From contig NZ_JBNARB010000010.1 of assembly GCF_049723235.1 (NCBI RefSeq), positions 8,738 to 72,737 of the forward strand: a DNA stretch of 64,000 bases, in the 5' to 3' direction. The notes beneath the pieces were generated by a model. It saw only the letters and a list, made by a program, of their open reading frames with translations. It made no database searches and was not told the DNA's origin. The translations under genes and the position numbers were made by a program. Positions 50,715 to 60,111 of this stretch are shown one piece after another; within the stretch, counting starts at the first letter, position 1; the number at the start of each line of letters is the position of its first letter. The DNA comes from Thermovenabulum sp049723235 (GTDB lineage Bacteria > Bacillota > Thermosediminibacteria > Thermosediminibacterales > Thermosediminibacteraceae).

Positions 50715-53660
50715 TTAAATAATTAAAGACTCAAAAAATACATTTTTTATTGTTTCAGCTTCATTATAAATTTTTAATTTTTTCAGGAATTCCCTTTCCT
50801 TAATCATATTAAAAAGCTTTAAAAATTGCTCTTTGCTGTCCTCTTTTAATGCCAGCATAAATACGAAATCTACAAATTTATCATTTTCCCATTCCACAGG
50901 TTCTTTCAGTATCGCTACAGCAATCTTTGGAGTAATGACATTTTCTGGTAAACCGTGGGGAATAGCTGCTCCGCTCGGCAAAAAGGTTTTGCCGATTACC
51001 TCTCGTTTATAAACATCAAATAAAAACCTTTCATTTACACACTGCCTTTCATAAAGAACTCTAAAAAGCCCTTCCAACACTTCTTCTTTTGAATTAAAAT
51101 CCGGGTTTATTAAAATAAAGTCCTCATCGATCATCTCACTGAAAATTCCCTTGGCTTCTCCTTCTAATTTTTGATCACATTTTATGCCAAGATAATTACT
51201 TATCCTGTAAAAGGCTCCGCCATCCAATATTTCTTCTATAGAGATAAAAGGTATTTCCGGAATTTGAGGGTCTATGGTCCCAACTATAGCTACAATATTT
51301 TTTATACTTTGAAGTTCTCTTATTTTTAATTTCGCATCTTCTCCATTAGTTAACCCAAGGGGTATTATCTCGTAAATTTCTCCGGTATTTTCTATCTTTT
51401 TTTCTATTAACCTCTTCATTCGTAAGGCAGCTCCTTCACCAGTAAGGCACAGGGTGACAATTGCCCTGGGTGCACTTATCCTGTCTTCTTTGGTGTAAAT
51501 CCTTCCAAAACTAATATCGTTCTTATCCAAGCTTCCTGCAATTTCTTCAAGGGATGTGTCGGGTATTATTGCCTTTCTTACAGCTTCCAGCACCATAATA
51601 GTATCCACCCGGCCAATAGTCCTGGTAGGAATTCCCGTCCGCTTGGTAATTATCTCGCCAAAGGTGATCAGAGAACCCATATCAACTAACAATAGTACGC
51701 CCTTCCCTTCATCCACTTTTTTAACCACTTCGATAGCCCTTTCCAGAACCACTGCCGGTTTTTCATCCAAAGACATTTCAATTCCAACCGCATGTTCTAC
51801 ACCTAAAAGTTTATTAGCAACTTCTACCATGCCTTTTGCTACATGACCGTGAGTTAAAACGACTACCCCTACCCTTCCTTTTTTCACATTATCATGGGGA
51901 TGGGTAATTGTCCTTAAATACATAGCGATAAAACCTATTTCATCTTCCGGTAGTTCAAAATCCATATGTTGTTTTGCTAACTTTGCCATTTCCTTAGCTA
52001 TCTTATACTCCAGTTTATAATCCCTTTTAATTTTTTCTAACTGAGGATTAATAATTGGTTTGCCTTTTTTTATTCGTTCTAATGTAGCTGCTAAATGAAC
52101 TGAAAGACAATAGTATAGATATTTATCAATCTTACCCAGTTTTCTTTCAGCTATTTTAACCATATTTTCGGAAAGCTTGGCCACTTCCTCTCCTACAATT
52201 TCTGCCAGCTCATGTTTCTCAAAAGTTTTTTTCCTGGTCTCGAATTGCCTTAATATTTCCTGAAATTTTACCTCCAATTCTCCTCCGATTACCCGGTTTA
52301 TTACCTCCTGACTCAAACCTTCCTTTTTTAATTCCCGGTATTTTTCTTCAATGTACTCATATATCTCTTCCGGAAAAACGTAAAGGTCCTCTTTAACGGA
52401 AAATTTTTCGTCACCTTCTCCCGGTAGCACAACCAAATCCTTGGAAACAATATTTTCAATTTCTGGAGTCCTATTTATCACCTTCAACAGGCCTCTTCTT
52501 GCATGCACCGGAAGGTCAATAAGATCTATTTCAATAAAATTCCCATGATTCCCTATATATGTCAAAAATCCCCGGGCACAGGCTACCTGTATATCGCTCC
52601 TTAATTGACCTATGTTTCCAGGACATTCATAAATTAATAAAGCTCTCAATGCTTCTTTTTTTACTTTTATTTTTGCTCCTATTTTATCGGCTTCCTTTTT
52701 GAAAAAATCCCGGATTATTTCAAACCTTTCTCCTATTGGCCTTGTGCTTAACGGTGGAAGTTCAATTACCATTGGGATTCTTCTTCGAAAGGTCAAGAGA
52801 AGGTTAGATTCTACATCTTCCGTAGTGGCAGCAATAATCATCACGTTTACCTGCCTTGTGGTCTCGGTTTCTCCGAGCCTCCTGAATTTTCCTTTGTCGA
52901 TAAGGTAATATAAAATTTCCTGACCTTCCGGTGGTAACCTGTGAACCTCATCTAAAAAAAGAATTCCACCATTAGCTTTTTCTACCAGTCCTTCCTTTGC
53001 GGCATCGGCCCCGGTAAAAGCCCCCCTTACATGGCCAAAAAGCTGAGAAAGTAAAAGCTGGGGGTTTTCCGCATAATCAGCACAATTAAAAACTACAAAA
53101 GGAGCATCCTTTGAAAGCCTTCCTACTTCTACCGCATATTGATACATGGCCTCGGCCAAACTCGTTTTCCCCACCCCGGTTTCCCCTAAGATAAGGGTGT
53201 GCAATCCGTAAGGAGGGTATAAAACCGCAGCTTTAGCCTGCTCTACTTGTGGCTTTAAACTTCCATCGTACCCTATGATTCTCTCAAACCCCGATACTAC
53301 TTTGTTTTTTTCTGCAGGCTTTTTAATTTCTTCATTTTCTTTTTTATCCGAAGGCTCCGTAAAAATGCATCCCATTTCCTGCCTTATTTTAGATATCAAA
53401 AATCTCGATACATCGTAACCCCTATCCCTGAGCACCCTGGTAAGTTCCCTGTTTGAAATTTTTTCATTTTGGTTTAAAATTTGTTTAATTTCCCGCAATA
53501 AATACGGCTTTCTTCTTTCCCTCGAATCGGGTATGTTTAATTCTCCTCTTAGAACCGTTATCTCATCCCTTCTCATACCCAGTAGTTTAGAAAGTTGTTC
53601 ATCCGTATAAGGATTTTTTTTATCTTCTTTTTCAATTAATTCTATTAACTGTTTTTTCAC
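50715..53660 (-). CDS. LevR-type sigma-54 activator with PTS regulatory domains
   Basis: 981 residues. N-terminal DNA-binding region (about 1-100), AAA+ domain (125-370) with Walker A GETGVGKTS at 159-167, intact RGAFTGAD (GAFTGA at 213-218) and LFLDEVHRLP, a PRD domain with conserved His (about 500-590), an EIIA-mannose-like domain (VGVVVLTHGHVAKGMVEVAN, about 600-720), and at the C-terminus an EIIA-fructose-like domain with SGAAIPHGLPE. It should activate the adjacent sigma-54 promoter, its activity tuned by phosphorylation from HPr and its own PTS. GTG start with GAGGTG upstream. Confidence 0.92.
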   Translation of the reverse strand: MKKQLIELIEKEDKKNPYTDEQLSKLLGMRRDEITVLRGELNIPDSRERRKPYLLREIKQILNQNEKISNRELTRVLRDRGYDVSRFLISKIRQEMGCIFTEPSDKKENEEIKKPAEKNKVVSGFERIIGYDGSLKPQVEQAKAAVLYPPYGLHTLILGETGVGKTSLAEAMYQYAVEVGRLSKDAPFVVFNCADYAENPQLLLSQLFGHVRGAFTGADAAKEGLVEKANGGILFLDEVHRLPPEGQEILYYLIDKGKFRRLGETETTRQVNVMIIAATTEDVESNLLLTFRRRIPMVIELPPLSTRPIGERFEIIRDFFKKEADKIGAKIKVKKEALRALLIYECPGNIGQLRSDIQVACARGFLTYIGNHGNFIEIDLIDLPVHARRGLLKVINRTPEIENIVSKDLVVLPGEGDEKFSVKEDLYVFPEEIYEYIEEKYRELKKEGLSQEVINRVIGGELEVKFQEILRQFETRKKTFEKHELAEIVGEEVAKLSENMVKIAERKLGKIDKYLYYCLSVHLAATLERIKKGKPIINPQLEKIKRDYKLEYKIAKEMAKLAKQHMDFELPEDEIGFIAMYLRTITHPHDNVKKGRVGVVVLTHGHVAKGMVEVANKLLGVEHAVGIEMSLDEKPAVVLERAIEVVKKVDEGKGVLLLVDMGSLITFGEIITKRTGIPTRTIGRVDTIMVLEAVRKAIIPDTSLEEIAGSLDKNDISFGRIYTKEDRISAPRAIVTLCLTGEGAALRMKRLIEKKIENTGEIYEIIPLGLTNGEDAKLKIRELQSIKNIVAIVGTIDPQIPEIPFISIEEILDGGAFYRISNYLGIKCDQKLEGEAKGIFSEMIDEDFILINPDFNSKEEVLEGLFRVLYERQCVNERFLFDVYKREVIGKTFLPSGAAIPHGLPENVITPKIAVAILKEPVEWENDKFVDFVFMLALKEDSKEQFLKLFNMIKEREFLKKLKIYNEAETIKNVFFESLII

Positions 53661-53754
53661 AAAATAATCACCTCTTTTCTAACATAATGTGCAACTATTA
53701 TACCATTGGTGGTAGTTTTTGTGTGGCGGAAAAATAATGAAGTCTTGTAAATCT

Positions 53755-53795
53755 AAAATAAAAAGGGGAGAAGTTTCAAAACATATCTCCCCTTT
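53755..53795 (-). terminator. Terminator after the small membrane protein gene
   Basis: AAAGGGGAGA and TCTCCCCTTT pair, followed by TTTATTTT on the minus strand. Confidence 0.85.
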
Positions 53796-53812
53796 AGGTT
53801 ATTTTAGTTTCT

Positions 53813-54151
53813 TTATTCTTTTTTTTCGTATTTCAGGGTTTTCTTTTCTACCTTGGTATAATAGATTATGTCAAATATATCTTTAATTACATTTGCTCCC
53901 CTCGCAAATAAAAGACCGGTCAAAATTGTGCCAATTACGGGAAATGTGAATTTAATATTTGCTATTTCAAATATATTGAGATTGATCCCAAGAGTTATTA
54001 TAGCAGAAAGAAATATCGCGATAACCCCTCTTTTTTCTTCTTCCGACCAGTTTATAAAGGGCTTTGTAAAAATGTTCAACAAAAAAAGCAGGGTATTTGT
54101 TAAAGATTCAATTACAACAGAAAGCACAGCAATGGTTTTAAAAATATCCAC
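53813..54151 (-). CDS. Small membrane protein of unknown function
   Basis: About 112 residues with three predicted membrane segments (TIAVLSVVIESLTNTLLFLL, VIAIFLSAIITLGINL, FPVIGTILTGLLFARGA) and a charged C-terminus. I do not recognise the family. The GTG at 54151 follows AAGGGGG by eight bases and avoids the overlap with uvrC that an earlier ATG would create. Follows uvrC on the same strand. Confidence 0.65.
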   Translation of the reverse strand: MDIFKTIAVLSVVIESLTNTLLFLLNIFTKPFINWSEEEKRGVIAIFLSAIITLGINLNIFEIANIKFTFPVIGTILTGLLFARGANVIKDIFDIIYYTKVEKKTLKYEKKE

Positions 54152-54203
54152 ATTAAAAACCCCCTTGAGCGCTGATTTCTTTAATATAAAATATTCAATA
54201 CGC

Positions 54204-56030
54204 TCAATGGAGGACACTGCGAAAATAATTGTATATTGCTTGAGCAGCTTTTTTGTTCATACCTGGTACTTGCGCCAGTTCCTCAATGCTTGCCTTTTTA
54301 ATTTCTTCTATACTCGTGAAAGCTTGCAAAAGGGATTTTCTTCTTTTTTCACCGATACCGGGTATTTTATCAAGAACCGACTCAACGTCTCTTTTTGCCC
54401 TTAAGTTTCTATGATAGGTAACGGCAAAGCGATGAGCTTCATCCCTCACCCTCTGCAATAATTTCAATGCCTCAGAAGTTTTTGGAAGTTTTATAGGTTC
54501 TTTATCATCTTTATAAATTAGCTCAAACTCTTTGGCTATGGAGATTACCTCAATTTTTTCATTAAACCCAAGCTCTTTCAAGGCTTCCTTTGCGTATTTT
54601 AATTGACCGGGGCCCCCATCTATTAACAGTAAATCGGGGATTTTCCCGAATTTTTCATCTCCTTTTTTTACCCTATTAAACCTCCTTTTTATTACTTCTT
54701 TTATACTTTCAAAATCGTTGGGCCCTTCAACGGTTTTAATTTTAAACCTTCTGTAATCCTGCTTTTTGGGTAATCCTTCCTCAAAAACCACCATGGAAGC
54801 AACAGAATCCGTTCCACCCGTATTTGATATATCAAAGCCCTCTATTCTAAAGGGTAATTTTTGCAATAAGAGTTTCTGTTTCAGTTCTTCCAATACGTTA
54901 AATTCTTCCTTTTTTTCCCATAATCTTTTTTGCATAACGTACTCCTTAGCATTTTCCAAAGCTAAGCTAATTAATTTTAAATCTTCTTCATTATTTTCAT
55001 CGGCTATGACAATTTTTACCTTGGCTCCCTTTTTGAAACGAAGCCATTCTTCCACTAATTCTTTATCCTCGATATTTTCAGGCAATATTATTTCTTCCGG
55101 TATGGCTTTCATGTCATCATAAAATTGTTTTATAAAAGAAGAAAGTACTTCTTTTGGTTCATTTTGATAGGGGTCATTAAAAATAAATGGCCGCCTTTCA
55201 ATAAGTTTTCCTTCTCGCACAAACAAAACCATCACGCAAATTACATTCTCCAAGGAAAAATACCCAATTATATCCTTATTCTTTAAATCCATTGTAACCG
55301 CATGTTGTTTTTGCCTTACTTTTTCTATGGAAATTAATTTTTCTTTAATTTCCGCAGCGGTTTCAAAATCCAGAGCCTCAGATGCTTTAAACATTTTTTC
55401 CTTTAAAATATTAATTAATAAATCTGTCTTTCCTTCTAAAAAAAGAATAATATTCTCTACCATTTCCATATATTTTCCCTGAGGTACGCCACCCTTGCAA
55501 GGAGCAAGGCATTTTTTTATGTGGTAGTTCAAACACGGTCGTTCCTTCAAGGGCAATTTACTTAAATCCTTACTGCAGTACCTTATGGGGAAAATTTTTC
55601 TAATAGCATCAATGGTTTCTCTTAAAGCTCCCGCCTCCACAAAAGGACCAAAATATTTTGCTCCGTCCTTTTTTATTCGCCTTACTATTTCCAGATAAGG
55701 ATAAGGAGCATCAAGGTTTATTTTTATATAGGGATACTGTTTATCATCCCTTAATAGAATATTGTATTTTGGTTTATGAAATTTTATTAAATTACATTCT
55801 AAAACAAGGGCTTCCAATTCGGATTCAGTAACAATAAGCTCAATATCTTCTATCTGAGAAACCATTGCCCGAACCTTGAGCGAAAGGCTCTCCTTATTTC
55901 TAAAATAGGATTTTACCCTGTTTTTTAAATTAATCGCTTTCCCTACGTAAATAATTTTCCCTTCGATGTCTTTCATAAGGTAAACTCCGGGTTTTTCAGG
56001 AAATTCATTAACCTTTAAAGGGTTAAACAT
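54204..56030 (-). CDS. uvrC: UvrABC system protein C
   Basis: 608-residue dual-incision nuclease of nucleotide excision repair. GIY-YIG domain (PGVYLMKDIEGKIIYVGKA, 14-32), a Cys-rich stretch CLNYHIKKCLAPCKG, UVR motif (ASEALDFETAAEIKEKL, near 210), an RNase H-like half with GFDISNTGGTDSVASMVVF and LLIDGGPGQLKYA, and a C-terminal tandem HhH (IPGIGEKRRKSLLQAF, VPGMNKKAAQAIY). Full family length. Confidence 0.96.
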   Translation of the reverse strand: MFNPLKVNEFPEKPGVYLMKDIEGKIIYVGKAINLKNRVKSYFRNKESLSLKVRAMVSQIEDIELIVTESELEALVLECNLIKFHKPKYNILLRDDKQYPYIKINLDAPYPYLEIVRRIKKDGAKYFGPFVEAGALRETIDAIRKIFPIRYCSKDLSKLPLKERPCLNYHIKKCLAPCKGGVPQGKYMEMVENIILFLEGKTDLLINILKEKMFKASEALDFETAAEIKEKLISIEKVRQKQHAVTMDLKNKDIIGYFSLENVICVMVLFVREGKLIERRPFIFNDPYQNEPKEVLSSFIKQFYDDMKAIPEEIILPENIEDKELVEEWLRFKKGAKVKIVIADENNEEDLKLISLALENAKEYVMQKRLWEKKEEFNVLEELKQKLLLQKLPFRIEGFDISNTGGTDSVASMVVFEEGLPKKQDYRRFKIKTVEGPNDFESIKEVIKRRFNRVKKGDEKFGKIPDLLLIDGGPGQLKYAKEALKELGFNEKIEVISIAKEFELIYKDDKEPIKLPKTSEALKLLQRVRDEAHRFAVTYHRNLRAKRDVESVLDKIPGIGEKRRKSLLQAFTSIEEIKKASIEELAQVPGMNKKAAQAIYNYFRSVLH

Positions 56031-56056
56031 ATAGATTCCTCCAGGAAATATGAAAA

Positions 56057-56605
56057 TTATATTTCATTAATAATGAATTCAGCAATCTTTTCCCCATCGT
56101 CCCTATCAAAAAAAGGTAAGTTTTTATCAAAATACTTAATATACGGCTTCCCTTCATAAGAAAACATAGGGCCTTTAATGAAAGTATTGTTTATATTTAA
56201 ATCCTTCTTTCCTGCAAAACCAAGTATATCTTTTTTATAGTGTTTTAAAAACTCTATTTCATCCTTTTCCCCTTGCCCCTTCAAAATAAAAATTTTAGGG
56301 AATTCTTCATATTTAAAACCTTCTATTAAAACAATATCATAGTTGTCCATTTTTTTCAGCAAATCCCTTAAACCAACCTGTTCCCTTTTATACATCATTA
56401 TACCTTCCCCGAAAATCCCTGCAACACAATCAGCCTTTCGACTTATAAACTTATCGGTATCCTTTCCCCCGAGTTTTAACCCAGACACCGCATGTTTTAT
56501 TACCGCAACGGTTAAACCTTTTTCTTTTAAAATACCGATAAGTTTATATATAAGGGAAGTCTTTCCGCTCCCTGACAAACCGGAAATTCCTACAATTTTT
56601 GCCAA
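56057..56605 (-). CDS. mobB: Molybdopterin-guanine dinucleotide biosynthesis protein MobB
   Basis: 182-residue P-loop protein. IVGISGLSGSGKTSLIYKLI at the start, VAVIKHAVSGLKLGGKDTDKF and VLIEGFKYEEFPKIFI are typical of MobB, the GTP-binding adapter for molybdenum cofactor nucleotide attachment. TTG at 56605 follows GGCGGTG; upstream ATG would add a hydrophobic stretch without a ribosome site. A molybdo- or tungsto-enzyme elsewhere in the genome is implied. Confidence 0.85.
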   Translation of the reverse strand: MAKIVGISGLSGSGKTSLIYKLIGILKEKGLTVAVIKHAVSGLKLGGKDTDKFISRKADCVAGIFGEGIMMYKREQVGLRDLLKKMDNYDIVLIEGFKYEEFPKIFILKGQGEKDEIEFLKHYKKDILGFAGKKDLNINNTFIKGPMFSYEGKPYIKYFDKNLPFFDRDDGEKIAEFIINEI

Positions 56606-56671
56606 TTTAAACACCGCCTGAAAGATTATATTAATAACATCTAAAAAAATTATACACAAAAAAATCAATAA

Positions 56672-56697
56672 AAAAGAGGGGTAAATCCCCCTCTTTT
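56672..56697. terminator. Terminator of the alanine symporter gene
   Basis: AAAAGAGGGG-ATTTA-like loop-CCCCTCTTTT followed by TTATTG on the minus strand. Confidence 0.88.
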
Positions 56698-58051
56698 AAA
56701 AGTTTTCTTCCGGTGCTTTTTCCTCCAATCTGTTTTCCCATACATATTTTTTAGTTTCTGCCACCAGCACACCCGACAGCGCAAGGAGTGAAATAAGGTT
56801 TGGAATTGCCATCATTCCGTTTAAAACATCTGCTATATCCCATACTAAACCTAAGGACATCACAGAGCCGATAAAAGCCATAGCCACCCACAGCCATCTA
56901 TAAGGCATTACCGCTTTCGTACCGAAAAGATATTCTACAGCCTTTTCACAGTAGTAAGACCATCCAAGTATTGTTGAATATACAAATGTCAACAAACCCA
57001 AAGTTAAAGTAATAGGACCTATTACAGGTATCTGTTCAAATGCAGTCTTTGTAAGAGCTGCTCCCTTTAAGCCCGTCTGCCAAGCACCAGTCGTAACAAG
57101 TACAAGCCCGGTCAATAAACAAATTACAACGGTATCCCAGAAAGTTCCTGTCATCTGAACAAGGGCTTGTCTTGCAGGATTAGGGGTCTGCGCTGCTGCA
57201 GCAGCTATGGGAGCACTTCCAAGACCGGATTCATTGGAGAAAACCCCACGAGCTACACCGTATCTTATGGCCTGTATCACGCCTGCACCGGCAAATCCAC
57301 CGACCATTGCTTGCCCGGTAAAAGCGCTTTTTATAATTGTTACAATAGCTCCTGGAAGTGCGGATAGGTTCACCAGAATTATTATTAAACAACCAAGTAT
57401 ATAAACAATAGCCATAAAGGGAACAAGGGCTTCACATACTCTTGCAATACTCTTTATTCCTCCTATGATAACTATTGCTGTTAAAATAGCAATAACAAGT
57501 CCTGTAATCCATGGAGGTATATTAAAGGTATTTTTTACCATATCGGCAATCGAGTTTGCCTGCACGCCTACACCTATTCCAAAACCTGCAATGGCAGTAA
57601 ATAGCGCAAACAGCACTCCCAGCCATTTCATTTTAAGTCCTCTTTCCAGGACGTACATTGGTCCGCCTGCCATTTGACCTAATTGGTTCTTTACCCTGTA
57701 TTTCACGGAAAGTAGGGCTTCAGCATATTTAGTTGCAATCCCAAAAACACCTGTTATCCATAACCAGAATACCGCACCGGGTCCTCCAAGTCCCACTGCA
57801 GTTGCAACACCCACGATATTTCCAGTACCCACCGTTGCTGCCAGTGCTGTTGTTAGCGCACCAAAATGGCTGACATCTCCTTCTCCTTCGGAGGTCCTGG
57901 TTAAAGATAACTTTATAGCCTTACCGATATATTTTTGAATAAATCTTAATCTAAAAGTGAGGTATATATGAGTTCCTACAAGTAATACCAGCATCGGCGG
58001 TCCCCATACTATATTCCCCAACTTTGCCACTAAAGCCTCAAAAGCTTCCAA
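56696..58051 (-). CDS. Sodium:alanine symporter (AGCS family)
   Basis: 451-residue membrane transporter with about 11 segments. ALAATVGTGNIVGVATAVGLGGPGA carries the family signature; FSNESGLGSAPIAAAAAQT and GWSYYCEKAVEYLFG are also conserved. It imports alanine or glycine with Na+. TTG start with AGGAGGG. Controlled from a sigma-54 promoter and linked by a shared palindrome to alanine dehydrogenase. Confidence 0.93.
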   Translation of the reverse strand: MEAFEALVAKLGNIVWGPPMLVLLVGTHIYLTFRLRFIQKYIGKAIKLSLTRTSEGEGDVSHFGALTTALAATVGTGNIVGVATAVGLGGPGAVFWLWITGVFGIATKYAEALLSVKYRVKNQLGQMAGGPMYVLERGLKMKWLGVLFALFTAIAGFGIGVGVQANSIADMVKNTFNIPPWITGLVIAILTAIVIIGGIKSIARVCEALVPFMAIVYILGCLIIILVNLSALPGAIVTIIKSAFTGQAMVGGFAGAGVIQAIRYGVARGVFSNESGLGSAPIAAAAAQTPNPARQALVQMTGTFWDTVVICLLTGLVLVTTGAWQTGLKGAALTKTAFEQIPVIGPITLTLGLLTFVYSTILGWSYYCEKAVEYLFGTKAVMPYRWLWVAMAFIGSVMSLGLVWDIADVLNGMMAIPNLISLLALSGVLVAETKKYVWENRLEEKAPEENF

Positions 58052-58197
58052 AAAAATCCCTCCTTAAATATTTTTACTTATTATTGCCAAATAAAGTTAA
58101 TTTTACTAATATCACCTCCTGTTTTATATTTTGATATTATTTTTCAGTACATTTTTTTATTAGTCTATTAATACTTTTTTTATTTATTATATAACAA

Positions 58198-58213
58198 AGC
58201 AAATTCTCTGCCA
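58198..58213 (-). promoter_or_regulatory. Sigma-54 promoter of the alanine symporter
   Basis: Minus-strand TGGCAGAGAATTTGCT; GG and GC are ten bases apart, about 150 bases upstream of the TTG start. Confidence 0.85.
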
Positions 58214-58285
58214 ATTATATTTAGTCTTATTTTGCTGATTTTTTTTTATAATAGTGTTAAATTGAATAAATTTATATTGCCAGAA

Positions 58286-58314
58286 ATGGAAACTTTTTAT
58301 TCCATAGTTTCCAT
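58286..58314. promoter_or_regulatory. Palindromic activator site ATGGAAAC-N13-GTTTCCAT
   Basis: Perfect inverted half-sites 21 bases centre to centre, about 100 bases upstream of the symporter sigma-54 promoter and also within the activator's own 5' region. The same half-sites recur before ald. Confidence 0.75.
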
Positions 58315-58379
58315 GTAAAGAGGATTTTTGTCTATAAATATGGAATTATTAAATAGAAAATCTTCTCGGAGGGTGAAAA

Positions 58380-59936
58380 ATGAAAAGATTTAGGTACCGT
58401 ATAAGATTTAAAGACAGGGTAGGCATGGTAAGGGATGTTTCCGAAACCATAGCAAGCTGCGGTGCCAATATAATAGCGTTATCCGTAAAACAGGGAGAAA
58501 TATATTTTAATATTGAACCTATTTCCGAAACAAAATTAAAAGACATTCTGGATAAAATAAGAAACATTAAGGATGTTTACGAGGTAACTCCAGTAGAATG
58601 GCTGCCTCATGAACTTGCTCAGCAACACCTGATAACTGTAATAAATTCCGTAGAAGAAGGAATAATATCCGTAAATAAAAATTTAATAATAACCACTTGC
58701 AACAACAAAGCATCAATTTTTCTTGGTTACGACTTGCCACCAACAGGTCAATCTTTAAAAGCTTTGACCGATTTGCCTGAAGAAATTATAAAAAACATTG
58801 AAAGAGGCAAAAGTATAGAACAAAAAGAGATTGTATTAAATACTCCAAAAGGACCATTAAGGGTTTTAATAAATGTCAAGCCTTTTTTTGATGATAAAGG
58901 ATTGGTAGACGGAGCAGTAATTACATTGAGGAAAATGTCTGAAGTAAGGCGTCTTGCCCATTCTCTCACAAGGCCGGTAATGATCACCTTTGAAGATATT
59001 ATCTATAAAAGTAAAAAAATGAAGGAAATAGTAGAATTAGCTAAAACCGTCTCAAAAGGAGATTCCACCATTCTTCTTCGCGGAGAAAGCGGCACAGGGA
59101 AAGAGCTTTTTGCAAGGGCAATTCACATGGAAAGTGAAAGAAGGGATTATCCTTTTGTGGCAGTAAACTGTGCCGCAATACCCGATACCCTATTAGAAAG
59201 TGAGCTCTTTGGCTATGCAGATGGAACCTTTACTGGTGCTCGTAAAGGCGGAAGACCCGGGTTATTTGAATTCGCTCATCACGGCACAATATTTTTAGAC
59301 GAAATCGCAGAAATCCCCCCTCATATTCAGGTAAAACTTTTAAGGGTTCTTCAAGAAAACAGCGTCAGGCGCCTTGGTGAAATGGAAGAAATAAGAATTG
59401 ATGTAAGGGTTATAGCTGCCACCAACAGGCCTTTGGAAGAAATGGTTGTAAGAGGAGATTTCAGGCAGGATTTATTTTACAGGTTGAATGTAATCCCAAT
59501 TTTTATACCACCTTTAAGGGAACACAAAGAAGATATTCCCGTTCTTGTGGATTATTTTATAAAAAAATTTAACAATAAGTTCAATAAATCCGTTCAAGGA
59601 ATCACTCCAGCCGCCTTAGAATATCTTTTAAGTTACGACTGGCCTGGGAATATAAGGGAACTGGAAAATGTGATGGAAAGAGCTATGAACCTCTGTAAAA
59701 AGAATATTATTTCCGAAAAGGAAATAATAATTAATTCCCCTACTGTATTCAGTTCTTCTTCTAAAAGATATTTTCAATTAAAAGATATTGTAAATGAAAC
59801 AGAAAAGGAAGCCTTAATTAGAGCCCTTTCCCAGGGAAAAAGTGCAAGAAAAGCAGCAAAAATACTGGGGGTATCCCATACTACCGTAATTAAAAAAATG
59901 AAAAAATACGGTATTAATTTAAATGAACAAAATTAA
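58380..59936 (+). CDS. Sigma-54-dependent activator with ACT and PAS domains (TyrR-like)
   Basis: 518 residues. ACT-like domain (1-75), PAS (80-190), AAA+ (203-430) with Walker A GESGTGKE at 235-242 and Walker B TIFLDEIAE at 303-311, and a C-terminal HTH (GKSARKAAKILGVSHTTVIK, 486-505). The sigma-54 contact loop reads GTFTGA at 282-287 instead of GAFTGA. The ACT domain is expected to bind an amino acid, here most likely alanine or a related one, given the flanking genes. GGAGGG precedes the ATG. Confidence 0.9.
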   Translation: MKRFRYRIRFKDRVGMVRDVSETIASCGANIIALSVKQGEIYFNIEPISETKLKDILDKIRNIKDVYEVTPVEWLPHELAQQHLITVINSVEEGIISVNKNLIITTCNNKASIFLGYDLPPTGQSLKALTDLPEEIIKNIERGKSIEQKEIVLNTPKGPLRVLINVKPFFDDKGLVDGAVITLRKMSEVRRLAHSLTRPVMITFEDIIYKSKKMKEIVELAKTVSKGDSTILLRGESGTGKELFARAIHMESERRDYPFVAVNCAAIPDTLLESELFGYADGTFTGARKGGRPGLFEFAHHGTIFLDEIAEIPPHIQVKLLRVLQENSVRRLGEMEEIRIDVRVIAATNRPLEEMVVRGDFRQDLFYRLNVIPIFIPPLREHKEDIPVLVDYFIKKFNNKFNKSVQGITPAALEYLLSYDWPGNIRELENVMERAMNLCKKNIISEKEIIINSPTVFSSSSKRYFQLKDIVNETEKEALIRALSQGKSARKAAKILGVSHTTVIKKMKKYGINLNEQN

Positions 59937-59969
59937 TTTTCTATAATAATGACAATGCCTGGTATTGTA

Positions 59970-59996
59970 TTTCCAAATGGAAACTATTGTTTCCAT
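59970..59996. promoter_or_regulatory. Palindromic activator site before ald
   Basis: ATGGAAAC-TATT-GTTTCCAT (59977-59996) with an extra TTTCCA half-site at 59970-59975. Same half-sites as in the symporter region; about 60 bases upstream of the ald sigma-54 promoter. Confidence 0.75.
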
Positions 59997-60047
59997 AAAT
60001 GCTTTTACCTTTTTCGGCCCTTTCAGATTTTGTGCGCAGGATCAAAT

Positions 60048-60063
60048 TGGCATAATTTTTGCT
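60048..60063 (+). promoter_or_regulatory. Sigma-54 promoter of ald
   Basis: TGGCATAATTTTTGCT with GG and GC ten bases apart, 49 bases before the ald ATG. Confidence 0.88.
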
Positions 60064-60111
60064 TGTATTTAACAACGATAAAATAAAATATAAAATAGGA
60101 GGATTACCAGG

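Larger units (their letters stand above)
58052..58379. other. Divergent control region of the alanine module
   Basis: 328 bases between the symporter and the activator gene. Contents: a sigma-54 promoter to the left, a TATAAT (58247-58252) with poor -35 for the activator, and an upstream palindrome at 58286-58314. A near-perfect ribosome site CAGGAGGTGAT (minus, 58111-58121) has no convincing ORF after it. Confidence 0.7.

Noticed and set aside
54152..54217. N-terminal extension of the small membrane protein into uvrC
   Set aside because: It would overlap uvrC; GTG at 54151 has a well-spaced ribosome site.
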